Shown one piece after another: positions 12,194 through 25,058 of a stretch of 64,000 nt of DNA. Positions within the stretch are counted from its first letter, which is position 1. Every line of letters starts with the position of its first letter. The position numbers and the translations under genes are program-made. Under the pieces are notes generated by a model, which worked only from the letters and a program-made list of their open reading frames with translations, was not told the origin of the DNA and did not search any database. The stretch is from Aphidius gifuensis (taxonomy: Eukaryota > Arthropoda > Insecta > Hymenoptera > Braconidae), in contig NC_057789.1 of the NCBI RefSeq assembly GCF_014905175.1, positions 23,742,555-23,806,554 of the forward strand. The letters run 5' to 3'.

Positions 12194-14280
12194 TTAGTCG
12201 TAAATATCATGAACACAATGTAGTCGATTGTACAACGTTTTAAGTGACGAATACAATTGTGATATTTCTTTACAAGGAACAGTGATGTATTGATGAATCA
12301 TGTCATTCTTGCTACTCAACTCATCCTTAATTGATAACAATTTTTTGAGATCTCCCTGGTCGATGAGATTTTGCCACTCTTTTAATTTTATCGTCATACA
12401 ATTCAAGTCTCTCTGGATTCTTGTTGGCAATATAAGTGCAATCCTCTTGAAAATAAAATAAAATAAAATAGTTTTAAATATCACTAGCTTCGAGATTTAC
12501 AGTTTTTGAAGATTAATAAAAAGAGTACCTTGTAGGAAGGAAGATGTTCCATAGTTGGCCAATCTTCAACACATGCTTTACATTTACATGGTTGAGGATC
12601 ATCAGTAGAGCGTCCTAATCGTGTATATCGGTCCATTTTTGAAGACATATGATATGAACCAGTAGCACTCCCAAGTATCTAGAATAAATTTATAATATTA
12701 AGACCTAAAGAAAAAAAATACAAGTATAAGATGTAGAGCCAATAATAAGTACCAGTTCTCCTTGCTTGATTGGTTTCACAGCATAATATCCAACATTTGA
12801 ACCAACATAAGTCCAATTGACATTGGGATCACAGCTTGGTTTTATTATCTTCAAAAATGGTAGCATGGTAATTGATAACACAACACTACTATCAGGTTCT
12901 TTTTTCATCATCTAATAAATTTTTTTTCGAAAAATATTATTATTATTATGAGCACAAAAATAATCAACAATTACTAATAAATTAATGAATTACCGATTGG
13001 CCACTGCGATTAACAATCATCATATAACGCAAAAGTAATTCTCCCAACATTAAGAGTTTTTCATTTTTATTTTCGATCAAATATTTAGCTGTCATTTTTT
13101 TACCTAATATATCTGTTTTTTGACAAAGGATTGGAACAAGCACTACCACAAAAAATGCTAATTCAGAGCTACACATATTTGATGTTGGTTTAAAATAATC
13201 TATAAGATGAAAATTATCAAATGTATTAACATCAAGAATACCATTAGTCAATATCGATCCTTGATTTTTCATCGAGTCAATATCGTCAACTTTTTTTTTT
13301 AATTCAAGCAAACCACCAGCCAAGTTTAGTGACTTAAAAAAAAGTTTTACTGGCAAAATAAACTCTGTAGTTAATGCATCTGGTTTTAAAAGATCTCCTA
13401 ATACCAAACATTCAATATTATGATAACTATCCCATGCTTTTTTTTTACATGTGTCACTACAATATATGATAGTAGGACAATTATCACATGGTACACCAGC
13501 CCAAGTTGAACGACAACAATGCCAGCAATTAGTAAAACGTAGTTCATAACTAACAGTTAGTGCAAATGGCTCAGAAATGTAAATAAATTCACCAGATTTG
13601 ATGTCTCTTGTTGCAACAATATGTTGATTATTTTCATTTGTTTTTTTCAATTCAATTGCATCAGATGCACCAACTATAATTGCATTATCATTTTCTATTT
13701 CTGGTATAAATTTAATAATTTCACGTGGTTCTTCAAGTTCATTGATCATCTTTGGATACTCTTTGATGATGTCGTATTTTGGATTATATTTTTTTAAATT
13801 AGGAAGCCATTGTGTTGCATTAGCCATTGAAATACTTGGTTCAAGTTCTGAGTTTGGTTTCAAGGCCTTGAAACACAATAATTGACGTAAAAATAATTTT
13901 GTTTTTAATTTATCTGGATAGCCTGCCTTTAATGAACGTTCAATGTCAAGAAGACAATCTTCATAGAGTCTTGCTTTGAACAATACAGCTGAACGATTTG
14001 CATAAGCCAATGACAATTCTTTGGATCCAAGTGGTGCAAAAGCAATACTCTCGGTGTATGCTTCAATTGATTTGCGTAAATAATCTTTATTTTTTGCAGT
14101 AGTGTATTCTTTGTTACCAACTTCCCTCCAGATCATTGATTGACCAACTGTTTTTTCAGTTTTACCAGCATTCATGTCATTATATGGGGCTGTATAATCC
14201 CATACCACTTCAAATTTTTCTCTAAATGTTGTCTTCTGTGCATATTGACGTCGAACATTCTTTCTAGCATCAGAATCCAT
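12194..14280 (-). CDS. SMYD4-like TPR-SET-MYND protein, copy F (intact)
   Basis: Exons: 14280..12994, 12911..12753, 12678..12529 and 12445..12194, phase 0, 615 residues. It belongs to the second structural class: exon 3 is 159 nt, uses a TTATTAG acceptor and opens with MMKKEPDSSVVLSITMLPF. The MYND finger is complete (CWHC, CDNC, YCSDTC, HNIEC). The SET core reads IIKPSCDPN. The post-SET cysteines are in CKCKACVEDWP. At the expected catalytic tyrosine the copy has GSATGSYH. The exon 2 donor is GTAATT, weaker than the GTATGT used by class one. Exon 5 is nearly identical to fragment J at 25.4 kb. Confidence 0.87.
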
Positions 14281-14496
14281 ACTTGCAACAAAAAATTTAT
14301 AGGTACAATTTATTTTTTTATTAGGTATAAATAAATAATGATAATAATAAATCAAAATTAAATTATCATTATTATCTAATTGTACAAAATAGGGTTATTT
14401 TTATGTGTTATTATGTCAACAATATTTAAACAGTATTGATAATAATTGATTAAAAAAATAAGTTATTAAATGTCAAATGAATCACATGGACAAAAA

Positions 14497-14767
14497 ACTT
14501 ACTTGATCTTTTATGGTTTTTCCTTGAAAAATAATAATAAAAAATTGCACCAAAGTTTTATTTAATGATGTTTGAACTGTGTCACAGTTAGCACATGTTG
14601 ATTTTTCCAATTGTCGATCAACTTAATTAACTTAATTAAAAATAGACGATAAAAATAAAATGACAATCGCCATAAAACAAAAAAATCTGATAACCTGCTG
14701 GGGTTTTTTTTTTTTATGCTCTACATATACATGAAATACATGATAGTTCTTAAGCGATGCTGGCGCC
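14497..14767 (-). promoter_or_regulatory. 5' noncoding exon and promoter region of copy F
   Basis: The noncoding exon ends at 14503 before GTAAGT. A stretch related to the conserved start-site sequence (here ACTGTGACACAG) lies near 14575..14590. The 19-bp motif variant cttaagcgatgctggcgcc is at 14749..14767. Confidence 0.45.
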
Positions 14768-14968
14768 AATGAGTATCATAAATCTCTCTCTTTCTTTTCC
14801 TCTCTTTTTTTAGTAATAAATCAAAATGAATAATCCAATAGTTTAAAATCCAATAGTTTTTTTTACCTAAATACTCAATTAATAATATTTTTAATAAGAA
14901 AAACATACATCAATGTAAAAATATACATAAAATGGAATGTTGGTTTCTTTTTCATGTTAAAAAATAAA

Positions 14969-15105
14969 TTACTCGTTGATATCGTGAACAGAATGTAGTC
15001 GATTGTACAACCTTTCAAGTAATATATACAATATTGATATTTCTTTACAAGGAACAGTGATGTATTGATGTAACATGTCATTCATTCTATTCAAATGATC
15101 CTTAA
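14969..15105 (-). pseudogene. Displaced 3' end of copy G exon 5
   Basis: The minus strand resumes with LKDHLNRMNDMLHQYITVPC and the usual ending to a stop at 14971..14969. It is cut off from the front of the exon (15853..15741) by the TTAA-flanked element. Removing the element together with one TTAA would restore the exon exactly, which shows that the insertion is clean and probably recent. Confidence 0.85.
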
Positions 15106-15744
15106 GGGAGAACGGCCCCCATTGAAGGAAATTATAAACTCCTTTTTTTATTGTGTTTTTAGATAGTTAAAATTATGATGAATCTATTAAAACAAATTTC
15201 TACGTTTCTTACAGACTTAGTTTAAGAGTTATAATGTTTATAAAAAAAAAAATTTAACATGGGCTCTTATGGAGTAATGAAAAAATGACCCTCCAAAACA
15301 GTAGTTATTGCAAAAAAAAGTATAGACCGGAATTATTTTGTATAGTGTTTTTTTGTGAATATAAGTAAATGAAATTATTTAGAACAGATTGACAGTTTTA
15401 GTTTTGTCAGTTACTATCTTATTGTTTATAAAAAATAGCAATGAAAAAAAAAAAAAACGCTAATTTTATCATTTTTTTTTTCTTGTCAACAAAAATATGG
15501 CAACTACGCATTGGATTCGTGTTATAAATTTGATGGTATATTATCGACTGCGTCTCTAAAACGCGTGTCTACTTAGATCAAGCGTTGCCAAATCTCTCTT
15601 GTTGTGTAGGTGTGAATTTTTTTTTAATTGTGTGGGTAAAAAAAAACAAAAGTTTTCACGTCAGCGACTGGTTTTGGTACAGGCAAAAAATAGAGCTCAG
15701 GGACAAAACTTTTGGTTGATATGATACGTACCGTTCTCCCTTAA
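15102..15744. mobile_element. Nonautonomous TTAA-target DNA transposon (635 bp)
   Basis: The element spans 15106..15740. It has a perfect 10-bp terminal inverted repeat, gggagaacgg at 15106..15115 and ccgttctccc at 15731..15740, and a TTAA duplication on both sides (15102..15105 and 15741..15744). It contains no long open frame. TTAA duplication is typical of piggyBac- and Kolobok-type elements; the ends alone do not tell me which. The element sits inside a coding exon of copy G. Confidence 0.92.
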
Positions 15745-17672
15745 GTGTTAATAATTTTTTAGGATTTCTCTGGTCGATGAGCTGTATCCACTCTTTGAAT
15801 TTTAGCGTCATACAGTTTAACTCTCTCTTGATCCTTGTCGGCAATATCATACTCTTGGAAAAAAAGATAAAAATAGTTATAAATAGCAATAAGATTCGAA
15901 GTATTTAACAATTGATGAAATACCTTGTAAGATGGCAGATCTTCTATAGTCGGCCAATTTTCGACACATGCTGTACATTCACATGATTCAGGGAGACCAA
16001 AAAATTTTTCAAATACAATATATCGGTCAGTTTTAGATGATGTATGGTAAGTAACAAAACGATTTGAGACAATCTGAAATTAAATTTATAATTACTATCG
16101 AAATCTAAAAACAAAAAATTTAAGTATAATTATTAAAAAACATCAATAAGTACCGGTTGTCCTTGCTTGATTGGTTTGCAAGCATAATATCCAATATTTG
16201 AACCGACATGAGTCCAATCGACATTAGGATCACAGCTTAGTTTTAATATCTTCGAAAATGGTAACATGACTGTTGACCAATCAACATTGGTATCAACGAA
16301 GAACTGATGAATTTTGTTTGAAATACAATAATTATTATTAACACAAAAACCATTAACAATTATTATTAGATTTATTGTATATACGTACCCATTGACCATG
16401 GTGCAAATCAATCAGATAATAACGCAATAATAACTCTCCCAAAATTAATATTTTTTCATTTTTTTTTTTTATCATATCTTCCATTGTCATTTTTTTACCT
16501 AATATATCTGTTTTGTGACCGAAAATCGCAACAATAAATACCACAAATGATGCAATTTCAAAAGTACACTTATTTGATATTGCTTCGAAAAAATCAAGAT
16601 TAAGAAAATTATCGATGGTATTAACATTAAGAATCCCATTGGTAAATATTAATTCATTTTTCATCGAGTCACTATTGTCAACTTTTTTTTTTAATTCAAG
16701 CAAACCACCAGCTAAGTTGAGTGTCTTCAAAAAAAGTTTTACTGTTGATAAATGGCCTGGTAGAATTTTGTCGAACTTCCAAAGTTGTTCTGATAGTAAA
16801 CATTCAATATTGTGATAACTATTCCATGCTTTTTTTTTACATATATCAGAACAATATATGATAGCTGAACAATTATCACATGGTATACCAGCCCAAGTTT
16901 GGCGACAACAATGCCAACAATTTGTAAAACGTAGTTCATAACTAGGAGTTGCTGCAAATGGCTCAGAAATATAAATAAATTCACCAGATTTGATGTCTCT
17001 TGTTGCAACAACATGTTGATTATTATCATTTGTTTTTTCCAATTCAATTGCATCAGATGCACCAACTATTACTGCATTATCATTTTTTATTTCTGGTATA
17101 AATTTAATAATTTCACGTGGTTCTTTAAGTTCATTAATCATCTTTGAATATTCATCTTTGATGTTGTAATTTGAATTATTTTTTTTGAAATTAGGAAGCG
17201 ACTGGATTGCATTAGCCATTGAAATACCTGTTTCAATATGTGAGCTCGGTTTTAATGCTATGAAACACAATGATTGACGTAAAAATAATTTTGTTTTTAA
17301 TTTATCTGGATAGCCTGTTTTTAATGAACGTTCAATGTCAAGAAGACAATCTTCATAGAGTCTTGCTTTGAACAATACAGCTGAACGTTTTGCATAAGCC
17401 AATGACAATTCTTTGGATCCAAGTGGTGCAAAAGCAATACTCTTGGTGTATGCTTCAATTGATTTCCGTAAGTAATCTTTATTTTTTGCAGTAGTGTATT
17501 CTTTGTTACCAATTTCTCTCCAGATCATTGATCGACCAACTGTTTTATTAATTTTATCACGATTTACGTCAATATATCGAGCTCTAAAATCCCATGCCAC
17601 TTCAAATTTATCTTTAAATGTTGTCATTTGTGAATATTGTCGTTGAACATTTTCTTCATCATCAGAATCCAT
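15656..17672 (-). CDS. SMYD4-like protein, copy G, truncated by a transposon
   Basis: Exons: 17672..16389, 16303..16154, 16073..15924 and 15853..15656, phase 0, about 593 residues. TPR, MYND (CWHC, CDNC, YCSDIC, HNIEC) and post-SET CECTACVENWP are normal. The SET core has KLSCDPN instead of KPSCDPN. In exon 5, after KKLLTLK, the reading frame enters the transposon and stops at 15656 after about 22 foreign residues, so the normal last 44 residues are lost. The exon 2 donor is GTACGT. Whether this truncated product is functional cannot be told from sequence. Confidence 0.78.
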
Positions 17673-17871
17673 AACTGCAACAAACAGTTTATACAATTTA
17701 TATATTTATTTATAAATAACAAATGATAATAATTAATCAAAATTCAATTATCATTATTATCTAATTGTACAAGATAGAGTTATTTTTAATTGTTATTATG
17801 TCAACAACATATAAACAATATTGATAATTTATTGAAATAACAAATGATAAAATGAATAACATGGATAAAAA

Positions 17872-17966
17872 ACTTACTTGATCTTTGATGGTTTTTCTTT
17901 GAAAATTAAAATAGAAAATTTCAACTAAATTTTATTTATTGATTTTCAAACTGTGTCACTGAAATC
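17872..17966 (-). promoter_or_regulatory. 5' noncoding exon and initiator-like site of copy G
   Basis: The noncoding exon ends at 17878 before GTAAGT. About 80 bp upstream the minus strand reads TTTCAGTGACACAG, with TCAGT at 17962..17958. TCAGT is the common arthropod initiator, so transcription probably starts near 17960. Confidence 0.5.
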
Positions 17967-17994
17967 ACACGTTAATTTTTAATTGTCACTTAAC

Positions 17995-19540
17995 CTAATT
18001 AACGTGTAATTGAAAAGAGATGTGGCGTATTGTTTCTAAGCACCCTGCTTGATATATTTTAATATCTCTTTTAATATTTAATTTAAAATTAATAATACAA
18101 ATTTTTAATATTTGAAAAATTAAAATGATACCTATTATAATGTTTATTGAGATTACGAATCGAATTCTTTTTTTCAATTATACAAAACCAATAATTATCA
18201 GCTTGTGATGTGGCACAGCCACGCCACCAATAAATACAAAATTCATAGTAATTTATTTCATTTGACATTTTTACTAATTAAAGATACTTTTTTATTTTCG
18301 ATAATAAAAAGATAATAACCATAATACCGTGTACAAATGAAGCTGAGGTCAAACTAAATTTCCATATATAGAAATATTTAAGACTTGCCATAAATCATTT
18401 ATAAACGAAAAGGAAGAATGTTTGTCTATTGTCCAAGCTGGGTTTTGTTTTTTTTTTTAACAACATTCGGTCAAGTTTTATAGAGTAAAATTAAAAACTA
18501 ATATTTAAATACGTTTAAATATTTTGACATATGTCAAGACGTGCCTTTTTATTTTATGAAGTGCACTATGTTGCTTAATTTTTATTATTTTTTCTTTATT
18601 TACATTATTTTCGTATTGTCAAGAGTTTATTTAATTGTTGCTTTTAATCAGACAATCTAACGAATTTACAAAACTAAAAATAATCAATATTTTAATGATG
18701 TCCAAGCTACTACTGGTATGTTTAATTAAAAGAATTGTTTGAATATTTTATTTGAATAATTATGTCAGTGGTAAATTTCGTCGTGTTTGGCAACATTTAG
18801 ATAGATGAAATGTCGGGAAATATCATTTAAGTATATTCATTTGATAATTTTTTTTTTATTCCTTAAATGAAAACTATAAAATAAAAAAAAAAAATAATAT
18901 ATCGTTATAAATTCGCGATTAAAATTTACATTTATCGTAACATAAATTATTTAAAAAGTCTCTAGGTCCATAGCAATTGTTGCAAATTAAAAATTCACAC
19001 AAATTCCTGATTTTATTTTTTAATATCAATTACATTACTTTTTTTTCTTGTTTTTGGGATTAAATTAAAAAAAATAATAAATGATAAAAAATGATTTTAA
19101 AAAGAAAGAAAAAACTGGTTTTATTTATGCAGTTTTGAATACTGGAAAAAAGAACAAAAAAAAAAGAAGACAACTTTTAATTATTTATTTTTTATGAATA
19201 CCAATTGAAAATTCTTGAATTACAACTAAATAAAAAAACCAAAAATTCCTCAAATTGAATAAAAAAAAAATAATAAGAAAATAAAAAGAATAATCCAAAA
19301 ACCTCATGAATTAATTGAATTCAAAAATCAACCATAAAAGTTATAAATATTTTAAAAAATCTAAATTAGACAAGTCTAATGATGAAATTTTTTTTTGTTT
19401 TTACCTTCGAACTCAAGTCTCAATTAATAATGTTTTCAATTGTTTACTTTTTTTGCTATAAATGTATTAAAAATAAACATTGATGTAAAAAGATATATGA
19501 ATTAGAAATGTTGCGTTGTTTTTTTTTTTTTTTATGAAAA
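17995..19540. repeat. Duplicated intergenic block upstream of copy G
   Basis: No full gene is supported. Large parts recur at about 34.7 to 36.0 kb, 38.6 to 39.7 kb and 42.9 to 44.1 kb. It includes a small hairpin, gtggcacagccac, near 18212, and the short plus-strand frame at 18758..18808. Confidence 0.65.
18758..18808 (+). other. Conserved short open end NYVSGKFRRVWQHLDR
   Basis: This is one of four aligned 51-nt open stretches that end in a stop. The encoded pattern is NY..GKFRRV.QHLDR. Just upstream are a hydrophobic frame, an AG after a T-rich tract and a GTATGT. It could be the last exon of a small gene or its relic, or simply part of a conserved duplicated block. I do not recognise the protein. 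Confidence 0.25.
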
Positions 19541-19544
19541 ATAA

Positions 19545-21623
19545 TTACTCGTAAATATCATGATCAAAATGTAGTCGTCTGTACAACATTTCGAGAAATG
19601 AATACAATATTGATATTTCTCGACAAGGAACAGTGATGTATTGATGAATCATGTCATTCATGCTATTCAACTCATCCTTAATTGTTGGTAACTTTTTAGT
19701 ATCTCCCTGCCGGATAAGCTTCTGCCATTCTTCGAATTTTACGTTCAAGCAATTCAATTCTCTATTGATTGTTGTCGGTAATATAATTGCAAGACTCTTA
19801 AAAAAGAAAATAAAAGAATAAAAGTAGTTTTAAATTTCAATAGCTTCAAGAATCCAAAGATTTAAACAAGCAATAAAACAAATACCTGGTAGGACGGAAG
19901 ATGTTCCACAGTTGGCCAATTTCCAACACATGCTTTACATTGGCATGGTCCCAATCGTGCATACCGTTCACTTTTTGGAGTCATATGATATGTATCAGTA
20001 GTACTCAAAAATAGCTGAAATGAATTAATAATTATCAAAATCAAAAGAAAAGATACAAGTATAATTATGTAAAGACATCAATACGTACCAGTTCTCCTTG
20101 CTTGATTGGTTTGCAAGCATAATATCCAACGTTTGAACCAACATGAGTCCAGTAGACATTGGGATCACAGCTTCGTTTTATTATCTTCGAAAATGGTAGA
20201 ATGGTATTTGATAACACAACATTACTACGAGATTTTTTTTTCATCGTCTAATAGATTTTGTTTAAAAATATAATTATTATTATGAATACAAAAATAATTA
20301 ACAATTATTAACGAATTATTTGTATACGTACCACTTCACCGCTGCGAAAGACAATCATCATATAACGCAATATTAATTCTCCTAAAATTAATACTTTTTC
20401 ATTTTTATTTTCAACCAAATATTTAGCTGTCATTTTTTTACCTAATATATCTGTTTTTTGACAAAGGGTTGAAACAATCGTTACCAGAAGTAATGCTATT
20501 TCAAAACGACAAATATTTGATGTTGGTTTAAAATAATCTAAAAGATGAACATTAGAAACCGTGTTAACATCAAGAATACCATTGGTCAATATCGATCCTT
20601 GATTTTTCATCGAGTCAATATCGTCAACTTTTTTTTTTAATTCAAGCAAACCACCAGCTAAGTTTAATGTTTTCAAAAAGAGTTTTACTGGCAGAATCAA
20701 CGATGTAGGTATATTGGGATGTTGGAAAAGTTCTCCCAATACTAAACATTCAGTATAATGATAACTATCCCATGCTTTTTTTTTACATATATCGGAACAA
20801 TATATGATAGCTGAACAATTATCACATGGTATACCAGCCCAAGTTGAACGACAACAATGCCAACAATTAGTAAAACGTAATTCAACACCAGGAGTTGCTG
20901 CAAATGGCTCAGAAATGTAAATAAATTCACCAGATTTAATGTCTCTTGTTGCAACAACTTGTTGATTATTCTCGTTAGTTTGTTTTAATTCAATGGCATC
21001 AGATGCACTAACTATTATTGCATTATCATTTTTTATTTCTGGTATTAATTTAATAATTTTACGTGGTTCTTTAAGATCATTGATCATCTTTGGATACTCT
21101 TTGATGATGTCGTATTTTGGATTGTTCATCTTTAAATCAGGAAGCCATTGCATTGCATTAGCCATTGAAATACTTGGTTCAAGTTCTGAGTTTGGTTTCA
21201 ATGCTCTGAAACACAATGATTGGCGTAAAAATAATTTTGTTTTTAATTTATCTGGATAGCCTATTTTCAATTTGAACGGTTCTAGCTGTCAAGTAAACAA
21301 TCTTCATAGAGTCTTGCCCTGAACAATACAGCTGAACGATTTGCATAAGCCAATGATAATTCACTGGATCCAACTGGTGCAAAAGCAATACTCTTGGTGT
21401 ATGCTTCAATTGATTTGCGCAAATAATTTTCTTTTTTTGCAGCAGTAAATTCTTTGTTCCCAACTTTTTTCCAGAGTATTGAGTGACTTACTATTTTTTT
21501 AGTATTACCAGTATTCATGTCATTATATTGAGCTGTGTTATCCCATACCACTTTAAATTTATCTCTAAATGTTGTCTTTTGTGCATATTGATGTCGAACA
21601 TTTTTTATAGCATCAGGATCCAT
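19545..21623 (-). pseudogene. SMYD4-like gene, copy H, one lesion in exon 2
   Basis: Exons: 21623..20332, 20247..20089, 20014..19886 and 19796..19545. This is class two, with a 129-nt exon 4 and a 252-nt exon 5. All splice sites look usable and the MYND finger is intact. The only lesion I see is at about 21273..21295, in the TPR region after YEDCLLD, where a scrambled stretch adds bases, creates a TAG and shifts the frame. Downstream the frame is open to the end (GYPDKLKTKLFLRQSL onwards). The SET core has KRSCDPN. It is a recent pseudogene, or an assembly error at that spot. Confidence 0.8.
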
Positions 21624-21769
21624 ACTTGCAACAAACAGTTTATACAATTCATATTTTTATTTAGGTGTATCAAAATTTAATTATCATTATTATATAATTA
21701 TGAATCAAAATGAGGTTATTTTTGATTGTTAAACATAATTGTTAAAAAAATCAAGAACATGGATAAAAA

Positions 21770-21961
21770 ACTTACTTGGTTTTCGATGGTCTTTCTTGTC
21801 ACTGAAATCACATGTTAATTTTTCAATTGTCGGTCAACTTAATAAATAAATAGACGATAAAAATAAAATGACAATCAATGACAATCACCACATTTTTTTA
21901 TGCTCTATATATACATGAAATTGCATGAAATACATCATGGTTCTCAAGCGATGCTAGCGCC
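21770..21961 (-). promoter_or_regulatory. 5' noncoding exon and promoter region of copy H
   Basis: The noncoding exon ends at 21776. Compared with sister genes, about 60 bp between this exon and the TTTCAGTGAC initiator-like stretch are missing. The 19-bp motif is at 21943..21961 (ctcaagcgatgctagcgcc). Confidence 0.42.
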
Positions 21962-22312
21962 AATCCGTCTCTTTTTTTTTTCTCTCTTTTTTTATAGTAG
22001 TTTAAAATTTACGAATTCAATGGAAAAAGAAACAAAAAAAAAAAAAAAAAAACCAACAAAAACAGCTTTCAATTATTCATTTTTTATGAATACCAATTGA
22101 AAAATTATGATTAATTATAAACTAAACAAAAACACAATAATCTCTTGAATTTGCAAAGAACCTCATGAATTTATTGAATTTAAAAATCATAAAAGTTTTT
22201 TTTTTTTACTCGAATGCTTAACTAATAATATTTTTAATAAGAAAAGAATACATCAATGTAAAAATATGGAATAAAAATGGAACGTTGCTTTCTTTTTTGT
22301 GATTAAATAAAT

Positions 22313-23891
22313 TACTCGTCAATATCATGAAGAGAATGTAGTCCAATTTTCAACATTCATATGATACAGGAACACCATAAAATCCTTCGAATTTAACATA
22401 TCGGTCAACTCGAGAAAATCTAAAAATAAATTTATAATTATTATTCATTATTAACATCTAAAAAAGATAAAAAAAGTATAATTATTAAAAAACATCAATA
22501 AATACCGGTTCTCCTTGCTTGATTGGTGTGGTAGCATAATACCCAACATTTGAACCAACAAAAGTCCAATTGACATTGGGATCACAGCTTGGTTTTATTA
22601 TCTTCCAAAATGGTAACATGGTATTTGATAACACAACACTACTATCACGTTCTTTCTTCGTCATCTGATAAATTTTGTTTAAAAAAAATAATTATTATTA
22701 TGAACACGGGAATAATTAACAATAATTATTATAAATTAATTATATATACATACCGATTGACGATGGCGAGTATTGATCAGTAAATAACGCAATAATAATT
22801 CTCCCAAAATGAATAATTTATCATCTTTATAATCAATCAAATCTTTCTTGGTCATTTTTTCACCTAAAATATTTGTTTTTTGACCGAAAATTGCAACAAT
22901 CTTTACCACAAATGATGCATATCCATAATGACACTCATTTGGTGTTGCATTAAAATAATCAAGATTGAAAAAATTATCGATAGTATTAACATCAAGAATT
23001 CCATTGGTAAATATTAATTCTTTATTTTTCATCGAGTCAATATCGTCAACTTTTTTTTTTAATTCAATCAACCCACCAACTGAGTTTAGTGTCTTTGAAA
23101 AAAGTTTTATTGCTGGTGAACAGCCTGGTAGAATTTTGTTAAACTTTGAATAGTGTTGTGATACTGGACATTCAATTCGACAGCTGAACAAATATTACAT
23201 GGTATACCAGTCCAAGTTTGGCGACAACAATGCCAACAATTAGTGAAACGTAAATCATCAGCAGGAGTTGCTGCAAATGGCTCAGAAATGTAAATAAATT
23301 CACCAGTTTCAATGTCTCGTGTTGCAACAACATGTTGATTATTATCATTTGTTTTTTTCAATTCAATTGCATCAGATGCATCAACTATTACTGCATTATT
23401 ATTCTTTATTTCTGGTATAAGTTTTACGTTTTTGTGGTTTGTGGAATAGCTGGCGTTCCTCAATATTTGAGCTTGGATTCAAGGCTTTAAAACACAATGA
23501 TTGGCGTAAAAATAATTTTGTTTTTGCTTTATCTGGAAAGCCCGTCTTCAATGCACCTTCAATGTCAATCTTCATAGAGTCCTGCCCCGAACAATACAGC
23601 TGAACGATTTTCATAAGCCAATGACAATTCACTGGATCCAATTGGTGCAGAAGCAATACTTCTGATGTATGCTTTAATTGATTTGCGTAAATAACTTTTA
23701 TCTTTCGCAGTAAGGAATTCTTTGTTCCCAATATTTCTCCAGTACATTGTTTTACTAACTGTTTTAATAATTGCATGATAATTCTCTATAATACGTGGAC
23801 CTGAAAATTTCCATGCCACCTCAAATTTACCTCTAAATGTTGTCGTTAGTGAATATTCTTGTCGAATTATTCTTTTAGTATCAGCATCCAT
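22313..23891 (-). pseudogene. SMYD4-like gene, copy I, multiply broken
   Basis: The start codon at 23891 (MDADTKRIIRQEYS) and the first 110 or so residues are open. A short deletion near 23565 then shifts the frame, about 100 nt are missing near 23440, and near 23185 the second half of the MYND finger is deleted. The end of exon 2 (22736 to 23150) and exon 3 (about 22504..22661, class-two style) are still readable. Exons 4 and 5 are collapsed into a short fused remnant at 22313..22436. This is a clear pseudogene. Confidence 0.88.
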
Positions 23892-24379
23892 GACTGCAAC
23901 ATACAATTTATATTTTGTATTTATAAATAAATAATAATAATATTAAAGCAAAATTAAATTATCATTATTATCTAACTGTACAAAATAAATTTATTTTTGA
24001 TTGTTATCATGTCAATAATATTGAAACAATATTGATGATTCATTGAAATAACGAATGATAAAAAATAAAAAACATGGATGAAAAACTTACTTGAACTTTG
24101 ATGGTTTTTCATTGAAAAATTAAAATGGAAAAATTGCAACAAAATTTTATTTATTGATGTTTAAACTGTGTCACTAAAAAAACTTGTTTAAAATGATTTT
24201 ATTATGTTTATCGAGATTACGAATTGAACTATTTTCAATAATTATACAAGGCAAATAATTAGCAGCTGCCACGTCACCAATACAAAATTTTCGCACGTTT
24301 ATGTATGGTAGCCTGACTTGATCTAACAACACTTTAGATTTATATTTTATTTTACAAGTAACCAGTGGTGGTGGAAATC

Positions 24380-24463
24380 ATGGAAATATGCGTAGAAGCA
24401 TTTTCATTCGTTACGACTACCTTTTCTTTCTGTGTATTTTTGGCATACAATAGAAAAAAATAA
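24380..24463 (+). other. Conserved 27-residue open frame (MEICVEAFS type)
   Basis: Starts MEICVEAFSFVTTTF and ends AYNRKK. The middle is hydrophobic. The same block occurs upstream of copies K, M, N and O. It may be a real micropeptide, or coding by chance in a conserved regulatory block. Here the left arm of the nearby palindrome is missing. Confidence 0.25.
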
Positions 24464-25010
24464 ACAAAATAATAAATTTCGATATTTCAATGAACACACC
24501 CAATACATAATAATTAATAAATATACATGAAATTATTTAACAATAAAATAAACATAAAAATATTTCAAAATCATAATAACAAATAGAAACAAATATTTAT
24601 AAATTGAAATTCATTATGGCTTCAAAATATAAATTATTTTCTTTAAAATTTACAATCCAACATACATTTTATCATTTAAACATTTAACCATCTATATTTC
24701 AAAAAGATATATTAGCTGATTGATGATCATGTTAATGAGTTGGATCCACTCATTAAGTATCTTTCTATTTTGCTTAAAATTATCATCAACAAAATTTATT
24801 TTATTTTACTAATCTCATCCCTCAGATATAGTCATTTCTTTTATATTCTGGTTATTATCGACGATTTTTAATTTGTTTTTATTTTCAAACTTTTAATAAT
24901 ATTTTTCGTGACTATTTTCAATGACCTTCAAAATTATTCATTTTAGTTTTATCTGTATTAATACAATTCAAATCGTTTTCATTATTTAATTTCTAAATAT
25001 ATTTAAAAAT

Positions 25011-25058
25011 ACTCTCATTTAATGTTGCTTCAAAATACTCAAGATTTTTAAATATATC
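25011..25058 (-). pseudogene. Eroded SMYD4-like exon 2 remnant
   Basis: The minus strand reads DIFKNLEYFEATLNES, which lines up with NFFNLDYFNATPNEC from exon 2 of the array genes. The flanks no longer align well, so this is an old fossil of a copy. Confidence 0.4.

Noticed and set aside
14721..15081. Two minus-strand frames near 14.7 to 15.1 kb
   Set aside because: The first lies in the promoter region of copy F; the second is an out-of-frame reading of the end of copy G exon 5.
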